Origin: Acidobacteriota bacterium
GTDB lineage: Bacteria; Acidobacteriota; Vicinamibacteria; Marinacidobacterales; Marinacidobacteraceae
Assembly: GCA_009840635.1 (NCBI GenBank)
Contig: VXNL01000080.1
Coordinates: forward strand, 1-56,972
Reading direction: 5' to 3'
DNA: 56,972 nt
A model generated the notes under the pieces. It was not told the origin of the DNA. It saw nothing but the letters and a program-made list of their open reading frames with translations, and did not search any database. Below, in pieces: positions 1 through 8,673 of this stretch. Position numbers and translations under genes: made by a program. How positions within the stretch are numbered: position 1 is the first letter of the stretch; every line of letters starts with the position of its first letter.

Positions 1-23
1 GGGGGGGGCCCCCCCCCCCCCCC
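1..23. other. G8C15 homopolymer run at window start
   Basis: Eight G followed by fifteen C, then the repeat copy at 24-57. No coding or structural role is apparent. It most likely marks a contig edge or an assembly or sequencing artefact, but a real low-complexity tract cannot be excluded from sequence alone. Confidence 0.6.
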
Positions 24-57
24 GTGCCGGTCTGGAGACCGGCGTTCCAAGCCGGTG
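24..57 (+). repeat. Dispersed palindromic repeat, copy 1
   Basis: Core is GTGCCGGTCT followed by GGAGACCGGC and GTTCCAAGCCGG. The segment CCGGTCT-GG-AGACCGG forms a perfect 7-bp stem with a 2-base loop. Bases 24-54 match 49657-49687 exactly (31 bases). It is intergenic, just downstream of the creatininase-family gene on the minus strand. Confidence 0.8.
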
Positions 58-79
58 CGCCGTCCGGGGAGGGCCGCGT

Positions 80-946
80 CTATTGCTCCAACGACTTCCG
101 GAACGCCGCGATCGTGATCTCGGCGCGGCGGGCGACCAGCGCCTGGCCGTTCGAGATCGTCCGGTCGAGTGGGTCGAGGGGGACGCCGTTGATCTCGAAC
201 AGCCCCGCGTCGCGACGTTCGCGCGTGCGGATCGATCCCGGGTCCACGGTCGCCATGATCGCGTCGTAGTGGTAGTCGTCGTGGATTCCGGCGCGGGAGG
301 CGGACTGCACGTCGGGCTCCTGGTGGATTCCCAGTTCCTTGAGCTGTTCGAAACTCCAGATGTCCTCCGTGTAGTACTCGGGAATGTGGTGGAGCCGGAC
401 GCCGGGATGCGGCGGTTCGGCGTTCCAGCGCTCCGCGACGGCAGCCATTCCGCGCTGGTTCCCGCCGCTGTCGCCGATCATCATGATGTCCGTGAACCCG
501 CTGGTGGCGAGACTCCGCGAGACGTCGGTGAGCACCATCTGAAAGGTGTCCTGGGTCAGGCTGAAGGTCCCGGGAAAGCGCATGTGGCCGGTCGGCGGAT
601 CGTGGTCGCCCTCCGGCACCAGTTTGATGATGGGAGCGACCAGCGCGTTCCCGAGCCGCCGCGCGATGGCCTCGGTGGTGGCCCGCAGCACCACGTTGTG
701 CTTTCCGGTGACCACGTAGGGACCGTTCTGTTCGATCCCGCCGGTCGCCACGATCGCGGTGGTGGCGCCGTCCGCGATGCGGTCGCGGATCTCCATCCAG
801 GTCAGTTCCTCGATGAAGACGCTGTCGAAGGCGGCGATGGGCCGCTCCGCGTCGAGCGCGTTCCAGGGATGGTCCTGAGGCCCGCAGCTGAGCGCGAGGA
901 GCGGCAAGAAGAGAACGATGAACGAACGTGAAGACATCGGGGCCAT
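80..946 (-). CDS. Creatininase-family amidohydrolase, predicted lipoprotein
   Basis: The creatininase family contains metal-dependent amidohydrolases (creatininase, mycofactocin MftE, FAPy hydrolases). The family core is visible: GGIEQNGPYVVTGKHN, then PEGDHDPPTGHM and GDSGGNQRGM, with potential metal ligands Glu, His and Asp. The usual EQHGPH motif reads EQNGPY, so one classic His is replaced and GKHN may supply it. The N-terminus carries a hydrophobic stretch ending LLALSC, a good lipobox, so the enzyme probably sits on the cell envelope, which is unusual for the family. I chose the start at 946 (MAPMSSRSF) or the Met three codons later, to give a compact signal peptide; 973 is also open. 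It lies 40 bases after fbpC on the same strand and may be the last gene of the iron operon. The substrate is unknown. Confidence 0.75.
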   Translation of the reverse strand: MAPMSSRSFIVLFLPLLALSCGPQDHPWNALDAERPIAAFDSVFIEELTWMEIRDRIADGATTAIVATGGIEQNGPYVVTGKHNVVLRATTEAIARRLGNALVAPIIKLVPEGDHDPPTGHMRFPGTFSLTQDTFQMVLTDVSRSLATSGFTDIMMIGDSGGNQRGMAAVAERWNAEPPHPGVRLHHIPEYYTEDIWSFEQLKELGIHQEPDVQSASRAGIHDDYHYDAIMATVDPGSIRTRERRDAGLFEINGVPLDPLDRTISNGQALVARRAEITIAAFRKSLEQ

Positions 947-986
947 TGTCAGCGGGGGTGAACCGGGACGCAACCGCGTCGCCAGA

Positions 987-2108
987 TCAGGTTCGGCTGC
1001 GCGGGAACACCGGCACCGGACCGGCCGGGCGAAGACCGACGCGCTGGCCAGGCCGGAGAAGCCCCTGCCAGATCTCGCGGGCCGGAGACCGGGCGGCGAT
1101 CGAGCGGCCTGACGGGAGACGCGCCTCGATGAGCTGGAAGGCCCCGTGGAACGCCGCCCGGGTGAGGACCGCGACGGGGGAGCCGGCGCGGTCTTCCTCC
1201 GCGAAAGGCTCCACGAGCAACCCGTCGAGCGGCAGCAGTACCTCGACGGGGCCGTGGGGAGGCGCCGCGCCGGAAGCCGGGGGCAGGATCTCCACCCGGC
1301 CGATCTCGCAGAGCGCCGTCTTCCCGTCGCTCTCCCCCGGCAGGAAGTTGGTCTCCCCCAGGAACTCCGCGCCGGCTCGGCTTCCGGGGTCCCGGGCGAG
1401 TTCCTCCGGCCGGCCGGACCGGACCACCTTGCCGTCGAGCAGCAGGACCACCTGGTCGGCGAGCAGGAACGCTTCCTCCCGGTCGTGGGTCACGAGGACC
1501 GCGGTGGCGTCGAGACGCCGGAGAAGCTGGGCCACCTCCTCCCGCACACCGGCCCGGCGGGGCGCGTCGAGGTTGGAGAAGGGCTCGTCCAGCAGCACCA
1601 CCGCCGGCTCGGGGGCGAGGGCGCGGGCGAGGGCCACCCGCTGTTGTTCTCCCCCCGAGAGTTCGTGGGGCCGATGACTGGCGACTTCGGAAAGCCCCAC
1701 CATCTGGAGGGCGCCCCACGCCCTCGTGAGGCCCGCCGGCCCGGGAACGCCGAAGGCCACGTTGTCGAGGGCCGAAAGATGGGGGAAGAGCGCGTACTCC
1801 TGGAAGACGAGGCCGACCCGCCGCGATTCCGGAGGAACGAAAACTCCGTTTCCGGTCACCGTTTCTCCCAGGAGTCGCACTTCTCCGGCATCGGCGGTCT
1901 CCAGGCCGGCCACGATCCGGAGGAGGGTCGTCTTGCCGCCGCCGCTGGGACCGAGCACCGCCGTCAGGCTGCCGGGCGGGACGTCCAGATCCACGCCGGC
2001 GAGCACGGGATGGTCCGGATCCAGCCTTCCGTTGCTGAGGAAGCGCTTCTCGATCGCGCGGCAGCGAAGCGCCGCTTCCGGGACCGCCCCGGCCGCCGCG
2101 CCGGACAT
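987..2108 (-). CDS. fbpC: Ferric iron ABC transporter ATP-binding protein
   Basis: Cytoplasmic ATPase of a binding-protein-dependent importer, 373 aa. Walker A GPSGGGKTT at residues 53-61, Q-loop Gln near 103, signature LSGGEQQRV near 150, Walker B VVLLDEP near 170, and an H-loop His in VTHDREEA. A C-terminal extension of about 120 residues fits a TOBE domain, as in FbpC/PotA-type ATPases. Its start codon overlaps the stop of the permease gene (TGATG at 2106-2110), so the two are translationally coupled. Iron as substrate is inferred from the binding protein upstream. Family assignment is firm; the substrate is less so. Confidence 0.9.
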   Translation of the reverse strand: MSGAAAGAVPEAALRCRAIEKRFLSNGRLDPDHPVLAGVDLDVPPGSLTAVLGPSGGGKTTLLRIVAGLETADAGEVRLLGETVTGNGVFVPPESRRVGLVFQEYALFPHLSALDNVAFGVPGPAGLTRAWGALQMVGLSEVASHRPHELSGGEQQRVALARALAPEPAVVLLDEPFSNLDAPRRAGVREEVAQLLRRLDATAVLVTHDREEAFLLADQVVLLLDGKVVRSGRPEELARDPGSRAGAEFLGETNFLPGESDGKTALCEIGRVEILPPASGAAPPHGPVEVLLPLDGLLVEPFAEEDRAGSPVAVLTRAAFHGAFQLIEARLPSGRSIAARSPAREIWQGLLRPGQRVGLRPAGPVPVFPRSRT

Positions 2109-3697
2109 CAGCGCACCGCCGGACGGAGCGGGCGTCCGGGACGCAGGACGACGAGCAGCGTCGCCGCGCAGAAGAGCAGCAGAACCAGCGAAGCGGCCGC
2201 TGCCCGGCCGAGTTCGACGTTCTCCGCCGCGCTCCAGACCGTCGTCGCCAGGGTCGAGTAACCCGTGGGCGCCAGCATGAGGGTGGCGGGCAGTTCCTTG
2301 ACGCTGGTCAGGAACACGAGCGCGAGGCCGGAAGCGAGGCCGGGCCCCAACAACGGCAGCGTGATGCGCCAGTGGCGGCGCAGCCAGCGGGCGCCCAGGG
2401 ACCGCGCCGCGTCATCGAGCCGAGGGCTCAGCGGTCCCAGGGTCGCCTCCACCGGCGCGATCGCCTGCGGCAGCATGTGGACCGCATAGGCGAAGACCAG
2501 CAGCGCGAGCGTCTGGTAGAGGAACGGCGCGACGTTCACCGCAAAGAACACGAGCGACAGCCCGACGACCAGCCCCGGCAACCCGAAACCGATGTGCGAG
2601 ATGGCGCGGAGCGCGGAGCTGCGTTTCGACGGGAAGCGGACGGTCAGAAAGGCCACCGGAATGGCCAGCGCCGTCGTCGCGACCGCGGCGAGCAGCGATA
2701 CGAGGCCGGTTCGTCCCAGCGCGGCGAAGAGTCCGGTGCCCGCCCCGGCGGGCGCCTGGATCAGCCAGTAGAGGCAGACACCGACCGGCAGGACCAGCGC
2801 CGGCAGGAGCACCCCGGAGGCGAGCGCCAGTCCCGCCCACTTCCAGCCGCCGAGCCGGTGGAGGCGCGGCGGCCGGGCCTGCACCGCCCCGGGCGAGGGT
2901 CGCGAAGCGCCCTCGAAACGGCTCGCCGCGGCCAGCACCAGCAGGGTGGCAAACACCAGGAGAAGGGCGAGTCCCGCCGCGGTGTGGCGGTCCAGCGATC
3001 CACGGACCTGGTTGTAGATGGCCCACGTGAACGTCTCGTAGCGCAGCAGCGAGACGGCGCCGAAGTCGCTCAGGGTGTAGAGCGCCGCGAGCAACCCACC
3101 GGAGAGGAGGGCCGTCGAGAGCAGCGGCAGGGTCACCCGCCGGAAGCGCCGCCAGCGGCCGGCTCCCAGCACCCGGGCGGCATCCTCGAGGGAAGCGTCC
3201 ATGACCGCGAACCGGGCGCGCGCCGCCAGGTACACGTAGGGGTAGTTCAGCAGCACGAGCACCAGGAAGGCGCCCGGGAAACCGTAGATCTCGGGAAGCC
3301 GCTCCCATCCCGTGAGGGGCTCGAGTGCGCGCTGGAGGAGCCCGCGGGGCCCGAGCGCGGTCGCCACCGTGAAGGCCGCCACGTAGGACGGCACCGCCAG
3401 CGGCAGGGCCAGCAGCCCGGTCAGGATGCGCCGGCCCGGAAGATCGGTCCTCGCGGTGAGCCAGGCGAGCGGCAGCCCCAGTCCCGCGGACCCCAGGGCG
3501 ACGGCCGCGGTCAGGAACAGCGTCCTCCCGGCGATCCCGAAACTGCGCTCGCGCAGCAGCACGTCGAACAACCCGCCGCCGGCGACCGCCCGTCCCGCGA
3601 GATAAACGAGCGGGAGCAGGCACATCGCCGCGACCACGATGCCCGCCGCCCGGAGCCGCCGGGACGGGAGGCGGACGCGGGGAACCGGAACGCTCAT
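2108..3697 (-). CDS. fbpB: Ferric iron ABC transporter permease
   Basis: Inner-membrane permease of 529 aa with two homologous halves and about twelve transmembrane helices, the fused arrangement typical of FbpB/AfuB. Each half carries an EAA-type loop: EDAARVLGAGRWRRFRRVTLP in the first (about residues 170-190) and DDAARSLGARWLRRHWRITLP in the second (about 425-445); these loops contact the ATPase. It lies between fbpA and fbpC on the minus strand, 75 bases after fbpA (the gap holds a palindromic repeat) and overlapping fbpC by one base. Length and architecture agree with a complete gene. Confidence 0.9.
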   Translation of the reverse strand: MSVPVPRVRLPSRRLRAAGIVVAAMCLLPLVYLAGRAVAGGGLFDVLLRERSFGIAGRTLFLTAAVALGSAGLGLPLAWLTARTDLPGRRILTGLLALPLAVPSYVAAFTVATALGPRGLLQRALEPLTGWERLPEIYGFPGAFLVLVLLNYPYVYLAARARFAVMDASLEDAARVLGAGRWRRFRRVTLPLLSTALLSGGLLAALYTLSDFGAVSLLRYETFTWAIYNQVRGSLDRHTAAGLALLLVFATLLVLAAASRFEGASRPSPGAVQARPPRLHRLGGWKWAGLALASGVLLPALVLPVGVCLYWLIQAPAGAGTGLFAALGRTGLVSLLAAVATTALAIPVAFLTVRFPSKRSSALRAISHIGFGLPGLVVGLSLVFFAVNVAPFLYQTLALLVFAYAVHMLPQAIAPVEATLGPLSPRLDDAARSLGARWLRRHWRITLPLLGPGLASGLALVFLTSVKELPATLMLAPTGYSTLATTVWSAAENVELGRAAAASLVLLLFCAATLLVVLRPGRPLRPAVR

Positions 3698-3747
3698 CGC
3701 TTTCGGACGGTCCCCGTCCCCCGGATCCCACCGGCCTCCGGCCCGTG

Positions 3748-3772
3748 GTGCCGGCCCGAAGGCCGGCGCCCC
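3748..3772 (+). repeat. Dispersed palindromic repeat, copy 2
   Basis: GTGCCGGCCCGAAGGCCGGCG: a variant of the family in which CCGGCC-CGAA-GGCCGG makes a 6-bp stem with a four-base loop. It lies between fbpA and fbpB. In such a position a hairpin may trim the mRNA or lower expression of the distal genes relative to fbpA (inference). Confidence 0.65.
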
Positions 3773-4813
3773 CTAGATTGCTCCCACCTCCCGGAGCAGA
3801 TCGAGCGTTCCCCGCAGGTCGTCGAGGTCCCCGAGTTCAAGGTCCGGAGGGCTGATTTCGGACAGCGGCGTCACGGCCGGATCCGTCGCGATCCCCGGAA
3901 CCAGCGGATACTCATAGGTCTCACCGGCGAAGCGCTCCTGCACCGCCTCCGTGAGCAGGTAGGCGAGGAAACGTTCGCCGGCCTCGGGGTTGGCCGCAGT
4001 GTTGACCACCCCGCCGCCGGAGATGTTGATGAGACCGCCGGCGCCCCCTCCCCGGGGGCTCACCGTCCGGGCCGCAAACTCGTCTCCGTGCTGCACCAGG
4101 AACCGGAAGAGGTAGTAGTGGTTCGAGAGCGCGAGTTCCACCTCGCCGTCCGCCACCGCCTGGTAGATGGCCGAGTTGTTCGGGTACGCCACCGGGTCGT
4201 TCGCGAGCACCCCTTCGAGCCAATTCCGGGCGGCTTCCTCCCCCTCGAGCAGCCGGACCGCGGTCACGAAGGCCTGGAAGGATCCGTTGGTGGGGGCCCA
4301 GCCGATCCGGCCCTTCCACCGCGGGTCGGTGAAGCCCTGGATGGTGTCCGGCAGCTCCTCGGGGGTCAGGAGTTCCGTGTTGTAGACGAATACCCGCGCC
4401 CGGCCGGTGGTTCCGACCCAGCGGCCGTCAGGATCCCGGAACCGGGCAGGAACCCGATCGAGGATGGAGTCCGGGAGCGGGCTCAGGCGGCCTTCGCTGG
4501 CGAGCTGGCCGAGCGCGCCCGCGTCCTGGCCGTAGTACACGTCCGCCGGACTCTGGTCGCCCTCTTCCAGGATCTGGGCCGCGAGGTCGGCGGTGCCGCC
4601 GTAGCGGATCTCCACCTGGATTCCGGTCTCCGCCTGAAACGCCTCGACCACCGGGCCGACGAGCGATTCGCCCCGCCCGCAGTAGATGGTCAGGGTTTCG
4701 GGTTCGGGAGGACCGGTGCAGCCGGTGGCCGCGATGAGAACAATTGCGGCGGCCGCCAGCCTCCCGGACGGAGGCGCCGATAGCGGCTTTTCGATATTGA
4801 AAATGGGTTTCAT
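3773..4813 (-). CDS. fbpA: Ferric iron ABC transporter substrate-binding lipoprotein
   Basis: Captures ferric iron outside the membrane and delivers it to FbpB. With the start at 4813 the protein has 346 aa, a signal peptide and a lipobox IAATGC with the lipidated Cys at residue 32. The mature part begins LTIYCGRGESLVGPVVEAF, the usual FbpA opening, and contains NHYY (Tyr 233-234), matching the Tyr pair that binds Fe3+ in FbpA. A longer frame starts at 4879 but would collide with the divergent protease start at 4878-4880 and leave no promoter, so the internal Met is preferred. The start region is an AT-rich island in a GC-rich setting, with TAGAGT eight bases upstream and no Shine-Dalgarno. 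Confidence 0.9.
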   Translation of the reverse strand: MKPIFNIEKPLSAPPSGRLAAAAIVLIAATGCTGPPEPETLTIYCGRGESLVGPVVEAFQAETGIQVEIRYGGTADLAAQILEEGDQSPADVYYGQDAGALGQLASEGRLSPLPDSILDRVPARFRDPDGRWVGTTGRARVFVYNTELLTPEELPDTIQGFTDPRWKGRIGWAPTNGSFQAFVTAVRLLEGEEAARNWLEGVLANDPVAYPNNSAIYQAVADGEVELALSNHYYLFRFLVQHGDEFAARTVSPRGGGAGGLINISGGGVVNTAANPEAGERFLAYLLTEAVQERFAGETYEYPLVPGIATDPAVTPLSEISPPDLELGDLDDLRGTLDLLREVGAI

Positions 4814-4827
4814 AGTTGATAACTCTA
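4814..4827 (-). promoter_or_regulatory. Candidate leaderless -10 and small palindrome at fbpA
   Basis: On the minus strand TAGAGT (4822-4827) lies eight bases before the fbpA ATG. Bases 4814-4824 read AGTTGATAACT, a small inverted repeat between the hexamer and the start codon, suited to a repressor site. The 5' end of the gene adds near-palindromic AT-rich sequence at 4788-4803. Iron regulation is inference; no clear Fur or DtxR consensus is visible. Confidence 0.35.
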
Positions 4828-4877
4828 GCAGAGCCGCGGGCGTGGCGCGGGTCTTGCTGCGCTGACGTTCGTCCTTC

Positions 4878-5987
4878 ATGTCGTTCCCCGCGCATCACCT
4901 CGCCGCCATCCTGGCGGCCGCCGCATTCGCCACCCTGCCCCTGAGGGCGGGGGCGCAGATCGAACTCGAACGGCGGGTCTCCGAGGTCTACCGGACCGCG
5001 AGCCCCGCGGTCGTCAACATCACCGCCCAGATCCAGAGCTACGACTGGTTCCGCGGCCAGGTCACCCAGGAGGGCTCGGGTTCCGGATTCGTCTATGACT
5101 CCCGCGGCCGGATCGTCACGAACTACCACGTGGTGGAGGGAGCCGATCAGCTTCAGGTCACCTTCGCCGACGGAGAGGTGCGTGACGCCCGGCTGGTGGG
5201 CGCCGATCCCACGAACGATCTCGCGGTGCTCGAGCTCGCGTCCGGCGCCGGCGATCCGAAGCCGTTGACGCTGGGAGACTCGGACGGTCTCGAGGTGGGA
5301 CGGTTCGTGGTGGCGATCGGACACCCCTTCGGCCTCGACCAGACCCTCACCACCGGAGTGGTGAGCGGCCTGGGGCGCGTCATCGAGAGCCCCGACCAGG
5401 GATTCATCGGGGAGATCATCCAGACCGACGCGGCGATCAACCAGGGCAACTCGGGGGGGCCGCTCCTCGATCTCGACGGCCGGGTGGTGGGCGTGAACAG
5501 CGCCATCGTGAGCCCCACCGGAACCTCGGCCGGCATCGGGTACGCCATTCCCGCCACCACGCTGGCGCGCGTCGTGCCGGAACTCATCGAAAACGGCAGG
5601 TATCCCCACCCCCATCTGGCCATCTCGGTGCAGGAGATCCCCGAGCGGTTCGCCCGCGCCTTCCGGCGGTCCGGAGTCCCCGCTCCCTCGGGGGGAGGCC
5701 TGATGATCCGGGCGATCGCCCGCGGCGGGCCGGCCGACCGTGCGGGTCTCAAGGGCGCCGGCAACATGGGCCGGATCGGGAACATCCGGTTCCGCTACGG
5801 CGGGGACTACCTGCTGGCGGTGGACGGGCAGGCCGTCGCTACGGAGCGCGAGCTGCTGCTCCTGTTGGAGACGAACTACCGGGTGGGGGACGAGGTGAGC
5901 CTGCGGATCTGGCGGGACGAGCGCGAACTCGACGTCCGGGTGCAGCTCATCGACCGCGACGCGGTCATGCGCCGCCGGCGCCGTTAA
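4878..5987 (+). CDS. HtrA/DegP-type trypsin-like serine protease (S1C)
   Basis: Envelope protease/chaperone for damaged exported proteins. Signal peptide with AGAQ cleavage near residue 27. Catalytic triad visible: His84 in NYHVV, Asp114 in PTNDLAVL and Ser192 in GNSGGPL. The protease domain (about 35-240) is followed by one PDZ domain (about 245-365) with a longer than usual loop (GAGNMGRIGNIRFRYGGD). The 369-aa length matches DegS/HtrA forms with a single PDZ. The gene is divergent from fbpA and converges with the next symporter, overlapping its stop by four bases. The C-terminus is Arg-rich (RRRRR). Substrate and stress regulation cannot be read from the sequence. Confidence 0.93.
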   Translation: MSFPAHHLAAILAAAAFATLPLRAGAQIELERRVSEVYRTASPAVVNITAQIQSYDWFRGQVTQEGSGSGFVYDSRGRIVTNYHVVEGADQLQVTFADGEVRDARLVGADPTNDLAVLELASGAGDPKPLTLGDSDGLEVGRFVVAIGHPFGLDQTLTTGVVSGLGRVIESPDQGFIGEIIQTDAAINQGNSGGPLLDLDGRVVGVNSAIVSPTGTSAGIGYAIPATTLARVVPELIENGRYPHPHLAISVQEIPERFARAFRRSGVPAPSGGGLMIRAIARGGPADRAGLKGAGNMGRIGNIRFRYGGDYLLAVDGQAVATERELLLLLETNYRVGDEVSLRIWRDERELDVRVQLIDRDAVMRRRRR

Positions 5988-7726
5988 CGCTCCGTACGGA
6001 CGGCCATCAGCCGTGAGACCGCGAAACCGGAAACGACTGCCAGAACCGCCCACGACAGCGTGACCGCGAGGCCGCGGCCGAAGAGCACGGCGCCGGCCCC
6101 GAAAAGCACCGCATACACCATCACGCACGCCACCGGCCACGCCAGGAACGCGCGCCCGGACGGTTCCGGACGCGTCCGGGTGCGCGCGTAGGCGGCGCTC
6201 CAGCCGGCCCGCGGCGGGCGGGTGCGTTCAACGAAGCGATCGAGCGTCGCACGCGGCTCGGCCGGCGTCAGCAGGGTGACCCCCAGCCAGATCACCGTGG
6301 TGGCGGCGAGACCGGCCACCAGCCCCGGGATCGATCCCGGTTCGATCCCGAGCAGCGGGAGGGACACCGCCACCGCGAGCGATCCCGCCATGGCGGCGAT
6401 CTCGCTCCAGGCGTTGATGCGCCACCACAGCCAGCGGGCGATGAAGAGCGGCCCGGTGCCCGCCCCAATCTGAAGGAGCAGCCCGAAGCCTCCCCGGGCG
6501 GTGTCGATGAAGAGGGTGAGCAGCCCCGCCATCGCCATCAGGAGGACGGTGGCGACCCGCGCCACCGCCACGGATTCCGAGGCCCCGGCCGCGGGCCGGA
6601 AGAACCGGCGATACACGTCCTCCACCACGTAGGAGGCTCCCCAGTTCAGGTGCGTGTCCACCGTGGACATGTAGGCCCCGGCGAGCGACGCGGCAGCTAG
6701 GCCGAGAAGGCCCGGCGGGAGCAGCCGCAGCATGAGCGGGTAAGCAAGGTCGTCGCCGACCAGCGCGGGGTCGAGACCGGGCAGCGCGTTTTGGAGCGCC
6801 GCCAGGTCCGGATAGACGGCCAGTGAGGCCAGGGCGACCAGGATCCAGGGCCACGGCCGCAGCGTGTAGTGGGCGATGTTGAACCAGAGCGTCCCCCGGA
6901 GCGCGTCCTTCTCGCTGCGGGCGGCGAGCATCCTCTGGGCGATGTAGCCACCGCCCCCGGGTTCGGCACCCGGATACCAGACGCTCCACCACTGGAGCGC
7001 CACCGGCACCACGAAGAGGACGGCGAACGCTTCGGTGCCGGTCGGCGGGACGACGGCGAGACGGTCCCCGAACTGCTCCACGAGGCCCGAGAGACCGCCC
7101 ACCGCCGGATGGTCGAGCGCCCACACCGCCGCCACCACGGCCCCCACCATCGAAACGACGAACTGCAGGAGATCGGTGACCACCACCCCCCAGAATCCGG
7201 CGACCACCGCATAAGCGGCCGCGAGACTCCCGGCGATCAGTACCGCGGTGGACTTTTCGAGTCCGAAGAGAACGCCCCCGATCTTGGCGCCCGCGAGGGT
7301 GACGGTGGCAATGACCACGCAGTTGAAGAGGACTCCGAGATAGACAGCGCGAAAGCCCCGCAGGAAGGCGGCCGGCTTCCCCGCGTAGCGGATCTCGTAG
7401 AACCCGAGATCCGTCGTCAGGCGGCTCCGGCGCCAGAGCGGCGCGAAGACGAAGACGGTGAGCATCCCGGTGATGCAGAACGCCCACCAGGCCCAGTTGG
7501 CGGCGACCCCGTTCTGGCGGACCAGTTCGGCGACCAGGTTCGGCGTGTCGGTGGAGAAGGTGGTCGCGACCATCGAGGTCCCGAGGAGCCACCAGGGAAG
7601 CCGCCGGCCGGCGAGGAAAAAGGAGTCGCTGTCCTTCGCCGCGAGGCGGACCGCCCAGAGCCCGATGGCGAGCGCCGCGCCCACGTAGAGCCCGAAGACG
7701 ATCCAGTCCAGGCCGCCGAATGCCAT
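5984..7726 (-). CDS. Sodium/solute symporter family transporter
   Basis: Inner-membrane SSS-family transporter of 580 aa with about 13 transmembrane helices. The family start is clear (VFGLYVGAALAIGLWAV, then DSDSFFLAGRRLPWWLLGTS), as is the sodium-site region near SLAGAYMSTVDTHLNWG. SSS members take up sugars, amino acids, nucleosides or carboxylates with Na+; the substrate here is not evident. The protein is longer at the C-terminus than the two SSS paralogues at 34.3-37.2 kb. It is transcribed divergently from the exported protein at 7792. TACCTT lies eight bases before the ATG, consistent with a leaderless mRNA. Confidence 0.9.
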   Translation of the reverse strand: MAFGGLDWIVFGLYVGAALAIGLWAVRLAAKDSDSFFLAGRRLPWWLLGTSMVATTFSTDTPNLVAELVRQNGVAANWAWWAFCITGMLTVFVFAPLWRRSRLTTDLGFYEIRYAGKPAAFLRGFRAVYLGVLFNCVVIATVTLAGAKIGGVLFGLEKSTAVLIAGSLAAAYAVVAGFWGVVVTDLLQFVVSMVGAVVAAVWALDHPAVGGLSGLVEQFGDRLAVVPPTGTEAFAVLFVVPVALQWWSVWYPGAEPGGGGYIAQRMLAARSEKDALRGTLWFNIAHYTLRPWPWILVALASLAVYPDLAALQNALPGLDPALVGDDLAYPLMLRLLPPGLLGLAAASLAGAYMSTVDTHLNWGASYVVEDVYRRFFRPAAGASESVAVARVATVLLMAMAGLLTLFIDTARGGFGLLLQIGAGTGPLFIARWLWWRINAWSEIAAMAGSLAVAVSLPLLGIEPGSIPGLVAGLAATTVIWLGVTLLTPAEPRATLDRFVERTRPPRAGWSAAYARTRTRPEPSGRAFLAWPVACVMVYAVLFGAGAVLFGRGLAVTLSWAVLAVVSGFAVSRLMAVRTER

Positions 7727-7734
7727 CGGCCGAA

Positions 7735-7740
7735 AAGGTA
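7735..7740 (-). promoter_or_regulatory. Candidate -10 (TACCTT) for the symporter
   Basis: TACCTT on the minus strand, eight bases upstream of the ATG at 7726, with no Shine-Dalgarno between. It fits the TANNNT leaderless pattern seen at other starts in the window. Confidence 0.3.
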
Positions 7741-7791
7741 ACCGAACGTTGGGCCGTTCTGTCCAGGGAGCGGCCTAAACTCTCGCCTCCG

Positions 7792-8661
7792 ATGCGCGTC
7801 GCGGCCGTTCTCTGGGGCTCGCTGGCGCTGGCGGCCAGTGCGGCCGCCACCCAGGAGGTCGCGATCGGAGACCAGGGCGCCGCGGAAGCGCTGCTCGCCC
7901 GGGTCATCGACCACCGCAAGGCGGTGCGGCCGCTGGAAGGCGGGCTCACCTTCCGCCAGTTGATCACCACCGAGCGGCTCGACGAGGAGCGGAAGGTCGT
8001 CGCGAGCGCCAACGCGCTCTACGAGTACGAGCCGGTGTTCGGCCGGCACCTCTGGAAGCTGCTGGAACTCGACGGAGAGCCGATCGCGGGACGGCGGTTC
8101 CGCCGCGAGGAGCGGCGCTACCGGCGAGCCATCGAAGCTGCGAAGGAAGAGGCGGAAGAGGACCGCCTGGCGCTGGAACGTCGGGATCCCGACTACGAGG
8201 TTCGCCCGAAGAACGGGATGGATCTCTTCTACAAGATCGTCAAGGACGCGATCGAGCTCGATATGTTCGAGGGAGAGCTGCTGCGGCGCGATACCTGGCG
8301 CGGCCGGCCCGTCCAGGTGGTCCGGTTCTGGCCCCGCCCGGGATTCAGGGACGCCCCCAACCGGATGATGTCGGTGGTGTCGAAGTGCGAGGGGGAACTC
8401 TGGGTGGACGCGGAGAGCCGGCAGATCGCCCGCGTCCGCACGGTGCTAACCGAGGCGGAGAACTTCATCGCCGGGCTCTTCGGCCGTCTCCACAGCGGGA
8501 CGAGCGCCGACGTGGAGAGCGAGTTCGACGGCGAAATCTGGCTCCCCAAGCGGGTCACCATGACCGTGGATGCCCGGATGTTCTTCATCCGGCGGATTCG
8601 CCGGCGGGTCCACTACGACTTTCTGGACTTTCGCTCGCTCTCGGCGTCCGTGGACCGATAG
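7792..8661 (+). CDS. Exported protein of unknown function (possibly LolA/LolB-like)
   Basis: 289 aa with the start at 7792, which gives a clean signal peptide (MRVAAVLWGSLALAASAAA); the frame is also open from 7720 but that overlaps the divergent symporter start. The mature protein is rich in charged residues. It contains GELWVDAESRQIARVRTVL and DGEIWLPKRVTMTVDARMF, alternating strands that resemble outer-membrane lipoprotein-sorting (LolA/LolB) or DUF4292-type folds, where a lipid-binding half barrel is built from such strands. This is a weak structural guess. It precedes cofE by 12 bases on the same strand, so it may start the F420 operon. TAAACT at 7776-7781 may be its -10. Confidence 0.5.
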   Translation: MRVAAVLWGSLALAASAAATQEVAIGDQGAAEALLARVIDHRKAVRPLEGGLTFRQLITTERLDEERKVVASANALYEYEPVFGRHLWKLLELDGEPIAGRRFRREERRYRRAIEAAKEEAEEDRLALERRDPDYEVRPKNGMDLFYKIVKDAIELDMFEGELLRRDTWRGRPVQVVRFWPRPGFRDAPNRMMSVVSKCEGELWVDAESRQIARVRTVLTEAENFIAGLFGRLHSGTSADVESEFDGEIWLPKRVTMTVDARMFFIRRIRRRVHYDFLDFRSLSASVDR

Positions 8662-8673
8662 GCTTCGCGATTC

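Noticed and set aside
2372..4783. 803-codon plus-strand frame across fbpB and fbpA
   Set aside because: Antisense shadow of two well-supported genes; composition dominated by Arg, Gln, Glu.
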